A stretch of DNA of 64,000 nucleotides from DASZIT01 sp963709665 (GTDB lineage Bacteria > Actinomycetota > Acidimicrobiia > Acidimicrobiales > RAAP-2): contig CAVPWU010000002.1 of assembly GCA_963709665.1 (NCBI GenBank), positions 1,364,001-1,428,000 on the forward strand. The letters are read 5' to 3'. The position numbers and the translations under genes were made by a program. Shown in pieces: positions 27,431-36,189 of the stretch (position 1 is its first letter; every line of letters begins with the position of its first letter). Below the pieces are notes generated by a model. The model did no database searches, had not been told where the DNA came from, and saw nothing but the letters and a program-made list of their open reading frames with translations.

Positions 27431-27436
27431 TACGCT
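27431..27436 (+). promoter_or_regulatory. Candidate internal -10 (TACGCT) for kdpDE
   Basis: TACGCT sits 49 nt before the kdpD GTG, in the 74-nt gap after kdpC, and could give the sensor/regulator pair its own promoter. It has no clear -35. Confidence 0.35.
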
Positions 27437-27485
27437 CGCGGAGGACCGCCACCCTCCAGCACCAGGTCCTAGAGGAGCGACGACC

Positions 27486-30137
27486 GTGGCACGAGGCAAG
27501 CTCCGGCTCTATCTCGGGGCCGCTCCCGGTGTCGGCAAGACCTACGCCATGCTCGGCGAGGGGTGGCGGCGGCGGGAGCGGGGCACCGACGTGGTGGTGG
27601 GGTGGTTCGAGGAGCACGGGCGCCCCCACACCGACGCCCAGCTCCGGGATCTCGAGGTCTTCCCCCGGCGCTCGGTGGAGTACCGCGGCCACACCATCGA
27701 GGAGATGGACCTCGACGGCCTGCTGGCCCGCCACCCCGAGCTGGTCCTGGTGGACGAGCTGGCCCACACCAACGCCCCCGGCTCGCGGCACACCAAGCGC
27801 TGGGAGGACGTCAAGGAGCTCCTCGACGCCGGCATCAACGTCATCTCCACCGTCAACCTCCAACACCTCGAGTCCCTCAACGACGTGGTGGAGCGGATCA
27901 CCGGGGTGGTCCAGCACGAGACGGTCCCCGACCGGGAGGTCCGGGCCGCCGACCAGATCGAGCTGGTGGACATGGACCCCGAGGCCCTGCGACGGCGACT
28001 GGCCCACGGGAACGTCTACAAGCCCGAGCGCATCGACACCGCCCTCTCCAACTACTTCCGGACCGGGAACCTCACCGCCCTCCGCGAGCTGGCCCTGCTG
28101 TGGGTGGCCGACCGGGTCGACCAGGAGCTGCACGACTACCGGGAGCGCCACGGCATCGCCGGCCCCTGGGAGACCAAGGAGCGGGTGGTGGTGTCGCTGA
28201 CCGGCGCCCCCGGCGGTGCCGTGCTCATCCGGCGGGCGGCCCGGATGGCCATGCGGACCAAGGCCGAGCTGGTGGGGGTCCACGTCCGGACCGACGACGG
28301 CCTCACCTCCGACTCCTCGAGCGGCCTGGTACGCAACCGGGCGCTCCTCGACGAGCTGGGCGGACGGTACGTGGAGGTGGTGGGGGCCGACGTGGCCCCG
28401 GCGCTGGTCCAGGTGGCCCGGGCGGAGAACGCCACCCAGCTGGTGATGGGCGCCACCCACCGGAGCCGGCTCACCGAGTTCGTCCGGGGCTCGGTGATCA
28501 ACTCGGTGATCCGCGGGGCCGGTGGCGCCCTCGACGTCCACGTCATCGCCACCGAGATCGACGCCGAGGCGGACCACCCGGTGCCGCCGGCCCCCGGTGC
28601 CGGCTCGTCGGCGGTCCGGAGCGCCACGGTGCGGCCCCGTCGGCGGCTGCTGTCGCCGCTCCCCCTCCGCCGGCGCCTGGCCGCCGTGCTCCTGACGGTG
28701 GTCGGCTTCCCCCTCCTCACCCTGCTGCTCACGGCCAACCGCAGTCACGTCGACCTCGCCACCGCCCTCAGCGCCTACCTGGTGCTGGTGGTGGTGGTGG
28801 CCGCCACCGGCGGGGTCTGGCCGGCCGCCCTGGCGGCGGTGGCCGGCTTCCTGCTCTCCAACTACTACTTCGCGCCTCCCTTCCACACCCTCACCATCGC
28901 CGACGCCCGAGACGTCCTGGCCCTGGTGGTGTTCCTGGTGGCCGCCGGGGCGGTCAGCGCCCTGGTCGACCTGTCGGCCCGGCGGTCGGCCGCCGCCGCC
29001 CGGGCGCGGGCCGACGCCCACATGCTGGCCCGGATGGCGGGCCGCCTGGTCTCCCCGGAGGGGAATCCGCTTCCGGAGCTCCTCGACGACCTGGTGGTGG
29101 CCTTCCGGCTGGACGCCGCCGCCGTCCTGCGTTCGGCATCCTCGGCGGACGACGGTGCGGACCCGGTACCGCCGCGCGGGGCGTGGAGCACGGTGGCCTT
29201 CGCCGGACCCGAGCCCCCGCGGTCACCGGAGGCGGCGTCGGTGGCGCTGCCCCTGACCGACCAGGAGGTGCTCGCCCTGCGGGGACCGGGTCTCTCCGCC
29301 GAGGACCGCGACATCCTGGCCGGATTCGCCGCCCAGCTGGCCACCGCCCTGGGGAACCAGCGGCTCCAGGCCGAGCGGGACGTGGCCGACGCCCGGAAGC
29401 GGTCCGACGAGCTCCGCTCCGCGCTGCTGGCCGCCGTCAGCCATGACCTCCGCACCCCCCTCGCCTCCATCAAGGCGGCGTCGTCGAGCCTGCTCTCCGA
29501 GCAGCTGCACTTCGGGCCGGAGGAGACCCGGATCCTCCTCCAGACCATCGACGACGAGTCGGACCGGCTGAGCATCCTGGTCGAGAACCTGCTGGACATG
29601 AGCCGGATCGAGTCGGGCACCATGGAGACGTCGGCCGACACCGTGGCCGTCGGCGAGGTGATCGCCTCGGCCATCGACAGCCTGGGGCCGAGGGCCGCCG
29701 GCGTCACCTCCACCGTCCCCGACACCCTCCCCCGGATCCACACCGATGCGGTGCTCCTCGAGCGGGTGGTGGCCAACCTGGTGGACAATGCCCTGGTCCA
29801 CGCCGGTGGATCGGGCCTGGTGGTGGAGGCCGGCTCGGTGGCCGGACGGGTGGACATCCGGGTGGTGGACCGTGGCCCGGGGATCCGACCCGAGGACCGT
29901 GACGTGGTGTTCCAGCCGTTCCAACGCCTGGGCGACACCGAGCAGCGGGTGGGCGTGGGACTGGGCCTGGCGGTGGCCCGGGGCTTCGTGCACACCATCG
30001 ACGGCGAGCTCGAGGTGGAGGACACGCCCGGGGGCGGCTGCACCATGGTGATCCGCCTCCCCGTCCCGGTGCCGGCCCCGGGTGAGGCCGGCGGTGGGGA
30101 CGAGCTCGACACCCTGCTCTCCGAGGACGCCACGTGA
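27486..30137 (+). CDS. kdpD: KdpD osmosensitive/K+ sensor histidine kinase
   Basis: A full-length 883-residue sensor kinase. It has the N-terminal KdpD domain with the Walker A LYLGAAPGVGKTYAM (~10-22), a USP-like domain (~235-355), four membrane helices of DUF4118 (~400-500), a GAF region, HisKA with the phospho-accepting His in AVSHDLRTPLASIKA (~650), and the ATPase domain (NLVDNAL, DRGPGIRPEDRD, GVGLGLAVARG). GTG 27486 is preceded by GAGGAG. The stop overlaps the kdpE start (GTGA). It phosphorylates KdpE when K+ is limiting. Unlike kdpABC it contains no frameshift. Confidence 0.95.
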   Translation: MARGKLRLYLGAAPGVGKTYAMLGEGWRRRERGTDVVVGWFEEHGRPHTDAQLRDLEVFPRRSVEYRGHTIEEMDLDGLLARHPELVLVDELAHTNAPGSRHTKRWEDVKELLDAGINVISTVNLQHLESLNDVVERITGVVQHETVPDREVRAADQIELVDMDPEALRRRLAHGNVYKPERIDTALSNYFRTGNLTALRELALLWVADRVDQELHDYRERHGIAGPWETKERVVVSLTGAPGGAVLIRRAARMAMRTKAELVGVHVRTDDGLTSDSSSGLVRNRALLDELGGRYVEVVGADVAPALVQVARAENATQLVMGATHRSRLTEFVRGSVINSVIRGAGGALDVHVIATEIDAEADHPVPPAPGAGSSAVRSATVRPRRRLLSPLPLRRRLAAVLLTVVGFPLLTLLLTANRSHVDLATALSAYLVLVVVVAATGGVWPAALAAVAGFLLSNYYFAPPFHTLTIADARDVLALVVFLVAAGAVSALVDLSARRSAAAARARADAHMLARMAGRLVSPEGNPLPELLDDLVVAFRLDAAAVLRSASSADDGADPVPPRGAWSTVAFAGPEPPRSPEAASVALPLTDQEVLALRGPGLSAEDRDILAGFAAQLATALGNQRLQAERDVADARKRSDELRSALLAAVSHDLRTPLASIKAASSSLLSEQLHFGPEETRILLQTIDDESDRLSILVENLLDMSRIESGTMETSADTVAVGEVIASAIDSLGPRAAGVTSTVPDTLPRIHTDAVLLERVVANLVDNALVHAGGSGLVVEAGSVAGRVDIRVVDRGPGIRPEDRDVVFQPFQRLGDTEQRVGVGLGLAVARGFVHTIDGELEVEDTPGGGCTMVIRLPVPVPAPGEAGGGDELDTLLSEDAT

Positions 30138-30874
30138 CGGCGGAGCCGACCACCAGCGGGGCGGGCGGTGCGGCCGGGGCGGCGGGGACGGCCGGGGCGG
30201 AGGGCACGGTCCTGGTGGTGGACGACGACATCTCGCTGCTGCGCGCCCTCTCCATCAGTCTCCGGGCCCGGGGGTACGAGGTGGTGGTGGCCCACTCGGG
30301 GGAGGAGGGGCTCGACCAGGCCGCCCACCGGCATCCCGATGTCGTCCTCCTCGATCTGGGGCTCCCCGGCATCGACGGGCTCCAGGTGGTCCACGGTCTC
30401 CGCGGATGGTCCACCGTCCCGATCATCGTCCTGTCGGCCCGCCATCAGAGCGTCACCAAGGTGGAGGCCCTCGACGCCGGTGCCGACGACTACATGACCA
30501 AGCCGTTCGGCATGGACGAGCTGCTGGCCCGCATCCGGGCCGCCCTCCGCCGGGGTGCCAAGGCGGAGGAGGAGCCGAGGGTGGTGACCGAGGCGTTCAC
30601 CATCGACCTGGTCGAGCAACGGGTCACCCGGGACGGCCGCGACGTGCACCTGACCCCGAAGGAGTGGGACATCGTGGGCGTGCTGGTCCGCAATCCCGGG
30701 CGCCTGGTCTCCCAGCGCCAGCTCCTCCACGAGGTCTGGGGACCGAGCTACGAGACCGAGACCGAGTACCTCCGGGTGCTGATGGGACGGGTCCGGCGCA
30801 AGTTGGAGCTGGACCCCTCCCACCCCCGCCACTTCCGCACCGAGCCGGGGATGGGCTACCGCTTCGAGCCCTGA
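30134..30874 (+). CDS. kdpE: KdpE response regulator (OmpR family)
   Basis: A 246-residue regulator. The receiver domain begins after an Ala/Gly-rich N-terminal extension (~30 residues), with the acidic pair VVDDD and phospho-Asp in DVVLLDLGLPGIDGL (~80) and the conserved Lys in MTKPFGMDEL. The C-terminal winged-helix DNA-binding domain includes LTPKEWDIVGVLVRNPGRLV and EYLRVLMGRVRRKL. It is coupled to kdpD by a 4-nt overlap and should activate the kdpFABC promoter upstream. The extra N-terminal residues suggest a later start is possible, but none is better placed. Confidence 0.93.
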   Translation: MTAEPTTSGAGGAAGAAGTAGAEGTVLVVDDDISLLRALSISLRARGYEVVVAHSGEEGLDQAAHRHPDVVLLDLGLPGIDGLQVVHGLRGWSTVPIIVLSARHQSVTKVEALDAGADDYMTKPFGMDELLARIRAALRRGAKAEEEPRVVTEAFTIDLVEQRVTRDGRDVHLTPKEWDIVGVLVRNPGRLVSQRQLLHEVWGPSYETETEYLRVLMGRVRRKLELDPSHPRHFRTEPGMGYRFEP

Positions 30875-30939
30875 GTCGTCGTCGCGACGTGGCCGGGCCC
30901 GCGATCTCGGTCCCGCCGGGACCCCCGACCTGTTGAATC

Positions 30940-30960
30940 TGCCCGCATCCGAGCGAATTG
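30940..30960 (+). repeat. Third copy of the dispersed 21-bp element
   Basis: TGCCCGCATCCGAGCGAATTG matches copy B (8099-8119) at 20 of 21 positions and copy A (8060-8080) at 19 of 21. It is again followed by a CCGGCGGCC stretch and again intergenic, between kdpE and the L,D-transpeptidase gene. Confidence 0.8.
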
Positions 30961-31026
30961 GTCGTGGCCCGGCGGCCGGGGGGGCGAAGTCTGAATCGGG
31001 TCCGGCCTGGGTACGCTCGACGGGAC

Positions 31027-32208
31027 ATGCCCGAGTACTCCATCCTCACACCGCCCCCCCGGCGGCATCGGGCCCTCTGGGTGGTGCTGGTGGTGGTCGT
31101 AGCCCTGGTCGTGGTGGGTGGAGGTGCCTACCTGCTGGGCCGGCAGTCCCACAGCACCGCCACCAAGGCCACGTCGGTCGGCTCCACCTCCACCACCACG
31201 GCCCAGGCCTCGCCGCTCCGGGTGGTGGCGACCACTCCGGCGGCCGGGGCCACCGACGTCCCCTCCGACCAGGTCCTCTCCGTCCAGCTCACCGAGCCGG
31301 TGTCGGCCTCCTCGGGCCTGCCGACCCTGGCCCCACCCGTGGCGGGGACCTGGAAGGCCGACGGGGGCGACACCCTGACCTTCGAGGCCTCCGCCCCCCT
31401 GGTTCCCACCACCACCGAGACCCTCACCGTCCCCTCGGGCTCCGACGGGCTGGTCGGCACCCACGGCGCCCTGCTGGCCAAGCCCACCGTGGTCTCGTTC
31501 ACCGTCGCCCAGGCCAGCACCGAGCGCCTCCAGCAGATGCTGGCCGAGGTGGGCTACCTGCCCCTCTCCTTCACCCCCTCGGGCCCCCTGGCCTCACCGG
31601 CCGACGCCTTCACCGCCCAGGCCGGGGCCTTCGCCTGGAAGTGGCCGGGGCTCCCGGCCGAGCTCACCTCCCTGTGGACCGAGGGGGCGGAGAACGTCAT
31701 CACCAAGGGGGCGGTGATGAACTTCGAGAACCAGGCGGGGCTGGCCGTGGACGGGGTGGCGGGCAAGGAGGTCTGGACCGCCCTGCTGGCCGACACCGCC
31801 TCCTCGAAGATGAACGCCGACCCCTACGTCTGGGTCTTCGTGTCCAAGAACCTCCCCGAGGCGCTCACCCTCTTCTCCAACGGTGCGGCCGACCCCCAGC
31901 TGACCAACGTGGCGGTCAACACCGGGGCACCGGGGGCGGACACCGTGGACGGCACCTACCCGGTCTTCGAGCACGTCCCCTCCTCGCGGATGCAGGGGAC
32001 CAACCCCGACGGCTCCACCTACAACGACCCGGCGGTGCCGTGGGCCAGCTTCTTCAACGGTGGGGACGCCCTCCACGGCTTCGTCCGTGCCACCTACGGC
32101 TCGCCGCAGTCCAACGGGTGCGTGGAGATGCCGGTGGCCACCGCCGCCATCGTCTGGCCGCTGACCCCCATCGGCACCCTGGTGACGGTGGCCGGGCCCC
32201 CCTCCTGA
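31027..32208 (+). CDS. L,D-transpeptidase (YkuD) with Ig-like domain, membrane-anchored
   Basis: A 393-residue cell-wall cross-linking enzyme. It has an N-terminal basic region and signal anchor (ALWVVLVVVVALVVVGGGAYL, ~17-37), a Ser/Thr-rich linker, an Ig-like domain with VVATTPAAGATDVPSDQVLSV, then a peptidoglycan-binding-like region and the C-terminal YkuD domain. The catalytic motif is present as HGF...SPQSNGCVEMP (His, Ser-Asn-Gly-Cys). It should form 3-3 peptidoglycan cross-links outside the membrane. ATG 31027 is preceded by TACGCT (31012-31017) nine bases upstream, so the leader is at most a few bases. A strong hairpin follows the gene. Confidence 0.88.
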   Translation: MPEYSILTPPPRRHRALWVVLVVVVALVVVGGGAYLLGRQSHSTATKATSVGSTSTTTAQASPLRVVATTPAAGATDVPSDQVLSVQLTEPVSASSGLPTLAPPVAGTWKADGGDTLTFEASAPLVPTTTETLTVPSGSDGLVGTHGALLAKPTVVSFTVAQASTERLQQMLAEVGYLPLSFTPSGPLASPADAFTAQAGAFAWKWPGLPAELTSLWTEGAENVITKGAVMNFENQAGLAVDGVAGKEVWTALLADTASSKMNADPYVWVFVSKNLPEALTLFSNGAADPQLTNVAVNTGAPGADTVDGTYPVFEHVPSSRMQGTNPDGSTYNDPAVPWASFFNGGDALHGFVRATYGSPQSNGCVEMPVATAAIVWPLTPIGTLVTVAGPPS

Positions 32209-32225
32209 CCGCCCCCTCGCCGGCC

Positions 32226-32253
32226 CGCCCCCGGGACCGGCGGCCCGGGGGCG
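32226..32253 (+). terminator. Strong hairpin terminator after the L,D-transpeptidase
   Basis: A perfect 10-bp stem, CGCCCCCGGG (32226-32235) with CCCGGGGGCG (32244-32253), around an 8-base loop. It begins 17 nt after the stop codon and has no T-tract. Confidence 0.55.
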
Positions 32254-32315
32254 TGCCGCTACCATGACCGGCGGTGTCCCTCGCCGAGGCGGCGACCGAC
32301 AGAAGAGGCAGCCAC

Positions 32316-33266
32316 GTGAGCAACCATTGGGACCAGTCGAAGGTTCCCCCCCTCGACGGCAAGGTGGTGCTGGTGACCGGGGCCAACGCCGGGCTGGGCC
32401 TGGCGGCGGCCACCATGTTCGCCCGGGCCGGCGGCCGCGTCCTGCTGGCCTGTCGGAGCCAGCAGAAGGCCGAGACGGCCATGGACGGGATCCGCACCGA
32501 GGTCGGACCCTCGGCCGACCTCGCCTTCGTGCCCCTCGATCTGGCCAGCCTGGAGTCGGTGGCGGCCGCCGCTGACTCCGTGCGGGCCACCGAGTCCCGC
32601 CTCGACGTCCTCGTCAACAACGCCGGCCTGATGGCGGTCGACGAGTCGAGGACCGAGGACGGGTTCGAGATGCAGTTCGGCGTCAACCACCTGGGCCACT
32701 TCGCCCTCACCGCCGGGCTGGCCCCCCGGCTGCTGGCCACGCCGGGCTCGCGGGTGGTCACCATGTCCAGCCTCGGCCATCGGGCCGGTCGCCTGCGCCT
32801 CGACGACCTCTACCTGGAGCGGCGGGGCTATGACCGGTGGCGTCCCTACTTTCAGAGCAAGCTGGCCAACCTCCTCTTCACGTTGGAGCTGCAGCGCCGC
32901 CTGACCGAGGCGGGGGCCGGGACCATCGCCCTCGCCGCCCATCCCGGCAACAGCGCCACCGAGATCGCCCTCCACGGCGGAGGAGGCCTGGCCCAGAGCG
33001 CCATGTCCTTCATGGGGACCTGGGTCCAGCCGTACGTCCCACTGGCCCAGTCCCCGTCGATGGGTGCGCTCCCGCTGGTCCGGGCGGCCACCGACCCCGA
33101 CGCCCGGGGGGGTCAGTTCTACGGGCCGCAGTGGCTGGTCGGCGGCTATCCCCGGGTGGAGACCCCGAGTCGGCGGGCGCGGCAGGCCGACGACGCCCGA
33201 CGGCTGTGGGAGCGGTCGGAGGAGCTGACCGGCATCACCTTCCGACCCGCCGTGAGCACTGCCTGA
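32316..33266 (+). CDS. SDR family oxidoreductase, retinol-dehydrogenase-like
   Basis: About 316 residues. LDGKVVLVTGANAGLGLA is the cofactor motif, VNNAGLMAV the active-site strand, FGVNHLGHFALT the helix typical of retinol-dehydrogenase/WWOX-like SDRs, and YFQSK supplies the catalytic Tyr and Lys. Two starts are possible. GTG 32316 has AAGAGG about 8 nt upstream. GTG 32274 lies eight bases after a TACCAT -10-like hexamer (32260-32265) and would be leaderless. I prefer 32316 because homology begins just after it. The substrate is unknown. Confidence 0.85.
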   Translation: MSNHWDQSKVPPLDGKVVLVTGANAGLGLAAATMFARAGGRVLLACRSQQKAETAMDGIRTEVGPSADLAFVPLDLASLESVAAAADSVRATESRLDVLVNNAGLMAVDESRTEDGFEMQFGVNHLGHFALTAGLAPRLLATPGSRVVTMSSLGHRAGRLRLDDLYLERRGYDRWRPYFQSKLANLLFTLELQRRLTEAGAGTIALAAHPGNSATEIALHGGGGLAQSAMSFMGTWVQPYVPLAQSPSMGALPLVRAATDPDARGGQFYGPQWLVGGYPRVETPSRRARQADDARRLWERSEELTGITFRPAVSTA

Positions 33267-33430
33267 CCTCCGGTCCCGGTCCGTCCGGAATCACCCGACA
33301 ACCCCTGCCCGGGTGGAGTCGCCGCGGTGGGGACGGCCGCCCCGATCGACTCCTCGGACCCGGGACGGCCAACGGACCGTGACCGCCCACCGGCGGTCGT
33401 CGGTTCGCCGGTGGAACGGGAGGCCGCCCG

Positions 33431-34108
33431 TCAACCGGCGCCGCTGAACCGGTAGCCGATCGGACAGGTGCCGGTGCCACCGGGGTCGCTGATGAACATC
33501 CACCACTTCCCGACCAGGTGGCGGGCGCACTCGTCCGGAAAGCTGGCTGCCGCATCCCGGTCGGTGAAGCCGAGACCCCGCCACGGTCGACCCAGGGTGC
33601 TGAACGTCACGATGTGACCCTCCGGGGAGGAGACGGCGCACACCCGGTAGGGGGCGGGGAGCTTGCCCACCGAGCCGCTGGTGACGGTCCAGCACGGACG
33701 GAGTGGGACGCCCGCCGCGCCCTTCGGCGAGGTGACCAGTCGGGTCAGTGCCTCGTGTGCCTGGGCGGCGGCACCGGCATTCCACGCCAGTGAGGCCGGG
33801 AGGGAGAAGGCGAAGGTCCAGACCGCCGCCAGCCCGGTGACCACCAGGATGGCCAGGCTGGACGCGGGCCTGCCGACGGCGATCCAGAAGGCCACCGCAC
33901 CGACCACGCCGAGCCCGAGGACGACGAGGGTGGGGTCGATCAACGAACCACCGGGGACCGGCAGTGCCCAGCCCAGGCCGGCCAGGACCGCCGCCACCCC
34001 GGCCAGGACCGTGGCGGTCACCACCTTCGGCAGCCGCCGGCCGCCCTCACCCCGGTGCCACCACCGGCCAGGACCGACCGACCCCACCCCGCCATCCAAG
34101 GTCACCAC
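33431..34108 (-). CDS. Membrane protein with cysteine-containing extracytoplasmic domain, unknown function
   Basis: Not recognised. About 225 residues: a short basic N-terminus, three predicted membrane helices (VVTATVLAGVAAVLAGLGWAL, LVVLGLGVVGAVAFWIAVG, LAILVVTGLAAVWTFAFSL) and a ~100-residue C-terminal domain with four cysteines (RPCWTVTSG, YRVCAVSS, PDECARHL, GTCPIGY) that could pair as two disulfides outside the cell. GTG 34108 was chosen because a minus-strand TACGCT (34120-34115) sits exactly six bases before it. It is divergent from an SDR gene that is also apparently leaderless. Confidence 0.7.
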   Translation of the reverse strand: MVTLDGGVGSVGPGRWWHRGEGGRRLPKVVTATVLAGVAAVLAGLGWALPVPGGSLIDPTLVVLGLGVVGAVAFWIAVGRPASSLAILVVTGLAAVWTFAFSLPASLAWNAGAAAQAHEALTRLVTSPKGAAGVPLRPCWTVTSGSVGKLPAPYRVCAVSSPEGHIVTFSTLGRPWRGLGFTDRDAAASFPDECARHLVGKWWMFISDPGGTGTCPIGYRFSGAG

Positions 34109-34232
34109 CCCGCCAGCGTAGGTCGGCGGGTGGGTCGGGCCTCGGGACGGCACCCCCGCTCCGGGCCCGGCGCGGCAGCCGGCAGACCCCTGGACGTCGG
34201 ACGTCGGACCCACCCTCCGGTAGGGTCGCCGG

Positions 34233-34988
34233 GTGGACTTCGCCGAACGCTATGGGCCCTGGGCGGTGGTGGCCGGGGCCTCCGAAGGGGTGGGGTCGTC
34301 CGTGGCCCGCCTGCTCGGCCGGCGCGGGGTCAACGTCGTGCTGGTCGCTCGCCGCCAGGGAGCCCTCGACGAGGTGGCGGCGACCGTGGCCACCGAGACC
34401 CGGACCCTGGCGCTCGACCTCAGCGAGCCGGAGGCCACCACCGCACTGGCGGCGGCGACCGCCGACCTCGACGTCGGCCTGCTGGTCTACAACGCCGGGG
34501 CGGACCCCCACGCCTCCCGGTTCCTCGACCAGCCGGCGGACGTGTGGCAGGCCATGGTGGCCCGCAACTGCGGCACGGTGATGGGCGCCGCCCACCACTT
34601 CGGTGGCCGGATGGTCCGACGGGGCCACGGGGGCATCGTCCTGGTCACGTCGGGGGCGGCCTGGGTGGGGGGGTCCCACCTGGCCGTGTACGGGGCGTCC
34701 AAGGCGTTCGACCTCCTGCTGGCCGAGTCCCTGTGGGCGGAGTGGACACCCGAGGGCGTCGATGTGCTGGCCATCGTGCTGGGCCAGACCGACACCCCCG
34801 CCTTCCGCCGGGTGCTCGACGGACGGGAGGTCGAGGGCATGGCCTCCCCCGACGACGTCGCCGTCGACATGCTGGACAACCTGGCCGATGGCCCCACCTT
34901 CCCCCCCGGCCCGTCGCCCTTCGGCCCGCTGCCCCGCCGGCAGGCCGTGGAGATCATGACGCAGGCTTCCGCCTCGTTGCTCGCCTGA
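34233..34988 (+). CDS. SDR family oxidoreductase
   Basis: A 251-residue short-chain dehydrogenase-like protein: cofactor region VVAGASEGVGSSVARLL (~11-27), YNAGADP (~90), and catalytic YGASK (~150). The variant AGASEGVG is seen in the DltE/SadH-type group. GTG 34233 follows TAGGGT (34221-34226) by six bases; no Shine-Dalgarno is visible, supporting leaderless expression. It diverges from the cysteine-containing membrane protein. The substrate is unknown. Confidence 0.85.
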   Translation: MDFAERYGPWAVVAGASEGVGSSVARLLGRRGVNVVLVARRQGALDEVAATVATETRTLALDLSEPEATTALAAATADLDVGLLVYNAGADPHASRFLDQPADVWQAMVARNCGTVMGAAHHFGGRMVRRGHGGIVLVTSGAAWVGGSHLAVYGASKAFDLLLAESLWAEWTPEGVDVLAIVLGQTDTPAFRRVLDGREVEGMASPDDVAVDMLDNLADGPTFPPGPSPFGPLPRRQAVEIMTQASASLLA

Positions 34989-35020
34989 CGTCCCGGCCTC
35001 CGACCCCCCGCGGACCCGGG

Positions 35021-35470
35021 TCAGGCCGGCGGATCGGATGCCCCGGGCAACCCCCCGCCGACCGGCAGGACCTGCAGGATGTCCTGCGTGAAGCGACGGT
35101 CGTCGATGCGCCACGCACCGGAACGACGCGACCAGCGGTCGGTGTACCGACCCCGGACGATGATGTCGGTGCCCCCGGCCCGGATGCAGGCTGTCACATA
35201 GCTCTCACTGGTGGCCCGCTCACCGTCCACCTCGATGAGGGGGTTGGCCAGCTGGTGCGAGGTGGCGTCGGTGGCCCGGTGGGCGTCGAGCACGAACTCC
35301 ATGAACTCCCGGCCGGTGCCCTCGAAGATCCCCTCGTAGTGGGCCTGCCCATCGGCGTGCCAGATCTGGGACCCCAGTTCGGGGTCGATCCGGTCGACGG
35401 CCTGACAGTACCGGTAGAGCACCTCGGTGATGTCCTGCTTGGCCCCGAGCACCTCGAGCGAGTCCGGCAT
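35021..35470 (-). CDS. SnoaL-like (NTF2-fold) nuclear transport factor 2 family protein
   Basis: A 149-residue alpha+beta barrel protein of the SnoaL_4 type: DITEVLYRYCQAVDRIDPEL at the N-terminus, WHADGQAHYEGIFEG, then VRGRYTDRWSRRSGAWRIDDRRF near the end. Members are hydratases, isomerases, dehydratases or steroid delta-isomerase-like catalysts, and often co-occur with SDRs in aromatic or steroid catabolism. ATG 35470 is preceded on its strand by GGGGGAGGGG. It converges on the upstream SDR gene. The catalytic chemistry is not predictable. Confidence 0.82.
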   Translation of the reverse strand: MPDSLEVLGAKQDITEVLYRYCQAVDRIDPELGSQIWHADGQAHYEGIFEGTGREFMEFVLDAHRATDATSHQLANPLIEVDGERATSESYVTACIRAGGTDIIVRGRYTDRWSRRSGAWRIDDRRFTQDILQVLPVGGGLPGASDPPA

Positions 35471-35652
35471 TCCCACCCCTCCCCCGGCGGCCCCGTGGTC
35501 GCCCTGCCGGGAAGCTTGCCCGCCCACGTCCCGGACCGCACGCCGGGCCGCCGTCACCGGTGCCCGGCGACCGGTCCCTGCGGGTTCGGCGACGGTCGGA
35601 ACCGACCGGGCGTCCAGGCGACGTGGTGGCGGACCCGCCGGGCCCGCCGGGG

Positions 35653-36081
35653 TCAACCCGGCCCGGGCGCTCCCTCGAGTGCCTTGGTCAGCAGCACCTG
35701 GAGCTCGCGCCGCTCGGGACCGGTGAGCGACCCGAGCACGTCGTCCTCCACGCTCTCGATGCCCCGCTCCGCGTTCTCGAAGGCGTCCCGCCCCTCCCCG
35801 GTGATCTCGACGAGGTGTCGCCGTCGATCCGACGGGTCGCGCCGGCGGAGGGCGAACCCCCTCGACTCCAGCTCGTTCAGCAACAGCACCAGGTTGTTGG
35901 GGTCGATGCACAGCATCTCCCCCAGATCCTGCTGGGGGATCGGGCTGTGCTCGCCCAGGTGGGCGAGCATCACGAACTCCTTGAGCCGCATCCCCAGGAG
36001 GTCCTCCGAGGTGCGCCGGTACACGACCCGGGACAGCTGGGTCACCAGCGCCGTCACCCCGGGCGTGGTCTTCGTGGACAT
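35653..36081 (-). CDS. MarR family transcriptional regulator
   Basis: A 142-residue winged-helix repressor: LLGMRLKEFVMLAHLGEHSPIPQQDLGEMLCIDPNNLVLLLNELE covers the recognition helix, and the wing follows (GFALRRRDPSDRRRHLVEIT, with the DxRR signature). It is divergent from an EmrB-type drug exporter and should repress it. ATG 36081 is preceded by a perfect TATAAT on its strand (36093-36088) with a six-base gap, so it is probably leaderless. The operator found in the exporter promoter (36127-36141) is its likely binding site. Confidence 0.9.
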   Translation of the reverse strand: MSTKTTPGVTALVTQLSRVVYRRTSEDLLGMRLKEFVMLAHLGEHSPIPQQDLGEMLCIDPNNLVLLLNELESRGFALRRRDPSDRRRHLVEITGEGRDAFENAERGIESVEDDVLGSLTGPERRELQVLLTKALEGAPGPG

Positions 36082-36087
36082 GCTCGG

Positions 36088-36093
36088 ATTATA
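36088..36093 (-). promoter_or_regulatory. Consensus -10 (TATAAT) of the marR-type gene
   Basis: TATAAT on the minus strand ends six bases before ATG 36081, which would give a leaderless transcript. The -35 region is weak. Confidence 0.6.
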
Positions 36094-36119
36094 GCCATTC
36101 CGCCCACTATCCCGTCGGC

Positions 36120-36148
36120 TTGACACTCACTACGTTAGTGACTATCAA
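36120..36148 (+). promoter_or_regulatory. MFS pump promoter with MarR-type operator in its spacer
   Basis: A consensus TTGACA (36120-36125) is followed after 17 bp by TATCAA (36143-36148). The spacer contains a perfect inverted repeat, TCACTA-CGT-TAGTGA (36127-36141). A shorter one, CTAT-CA-ATAG (36142-36151), overlaps the -10. A repressor bound here would block RNA polymerase directly. This is the clearest operator in the window. Confidence 0.7.
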
Positions 36149-36189
36149 TAGATGGGGTACGTGAGTCGAGCCTGACCAAGGAGCCCCCC

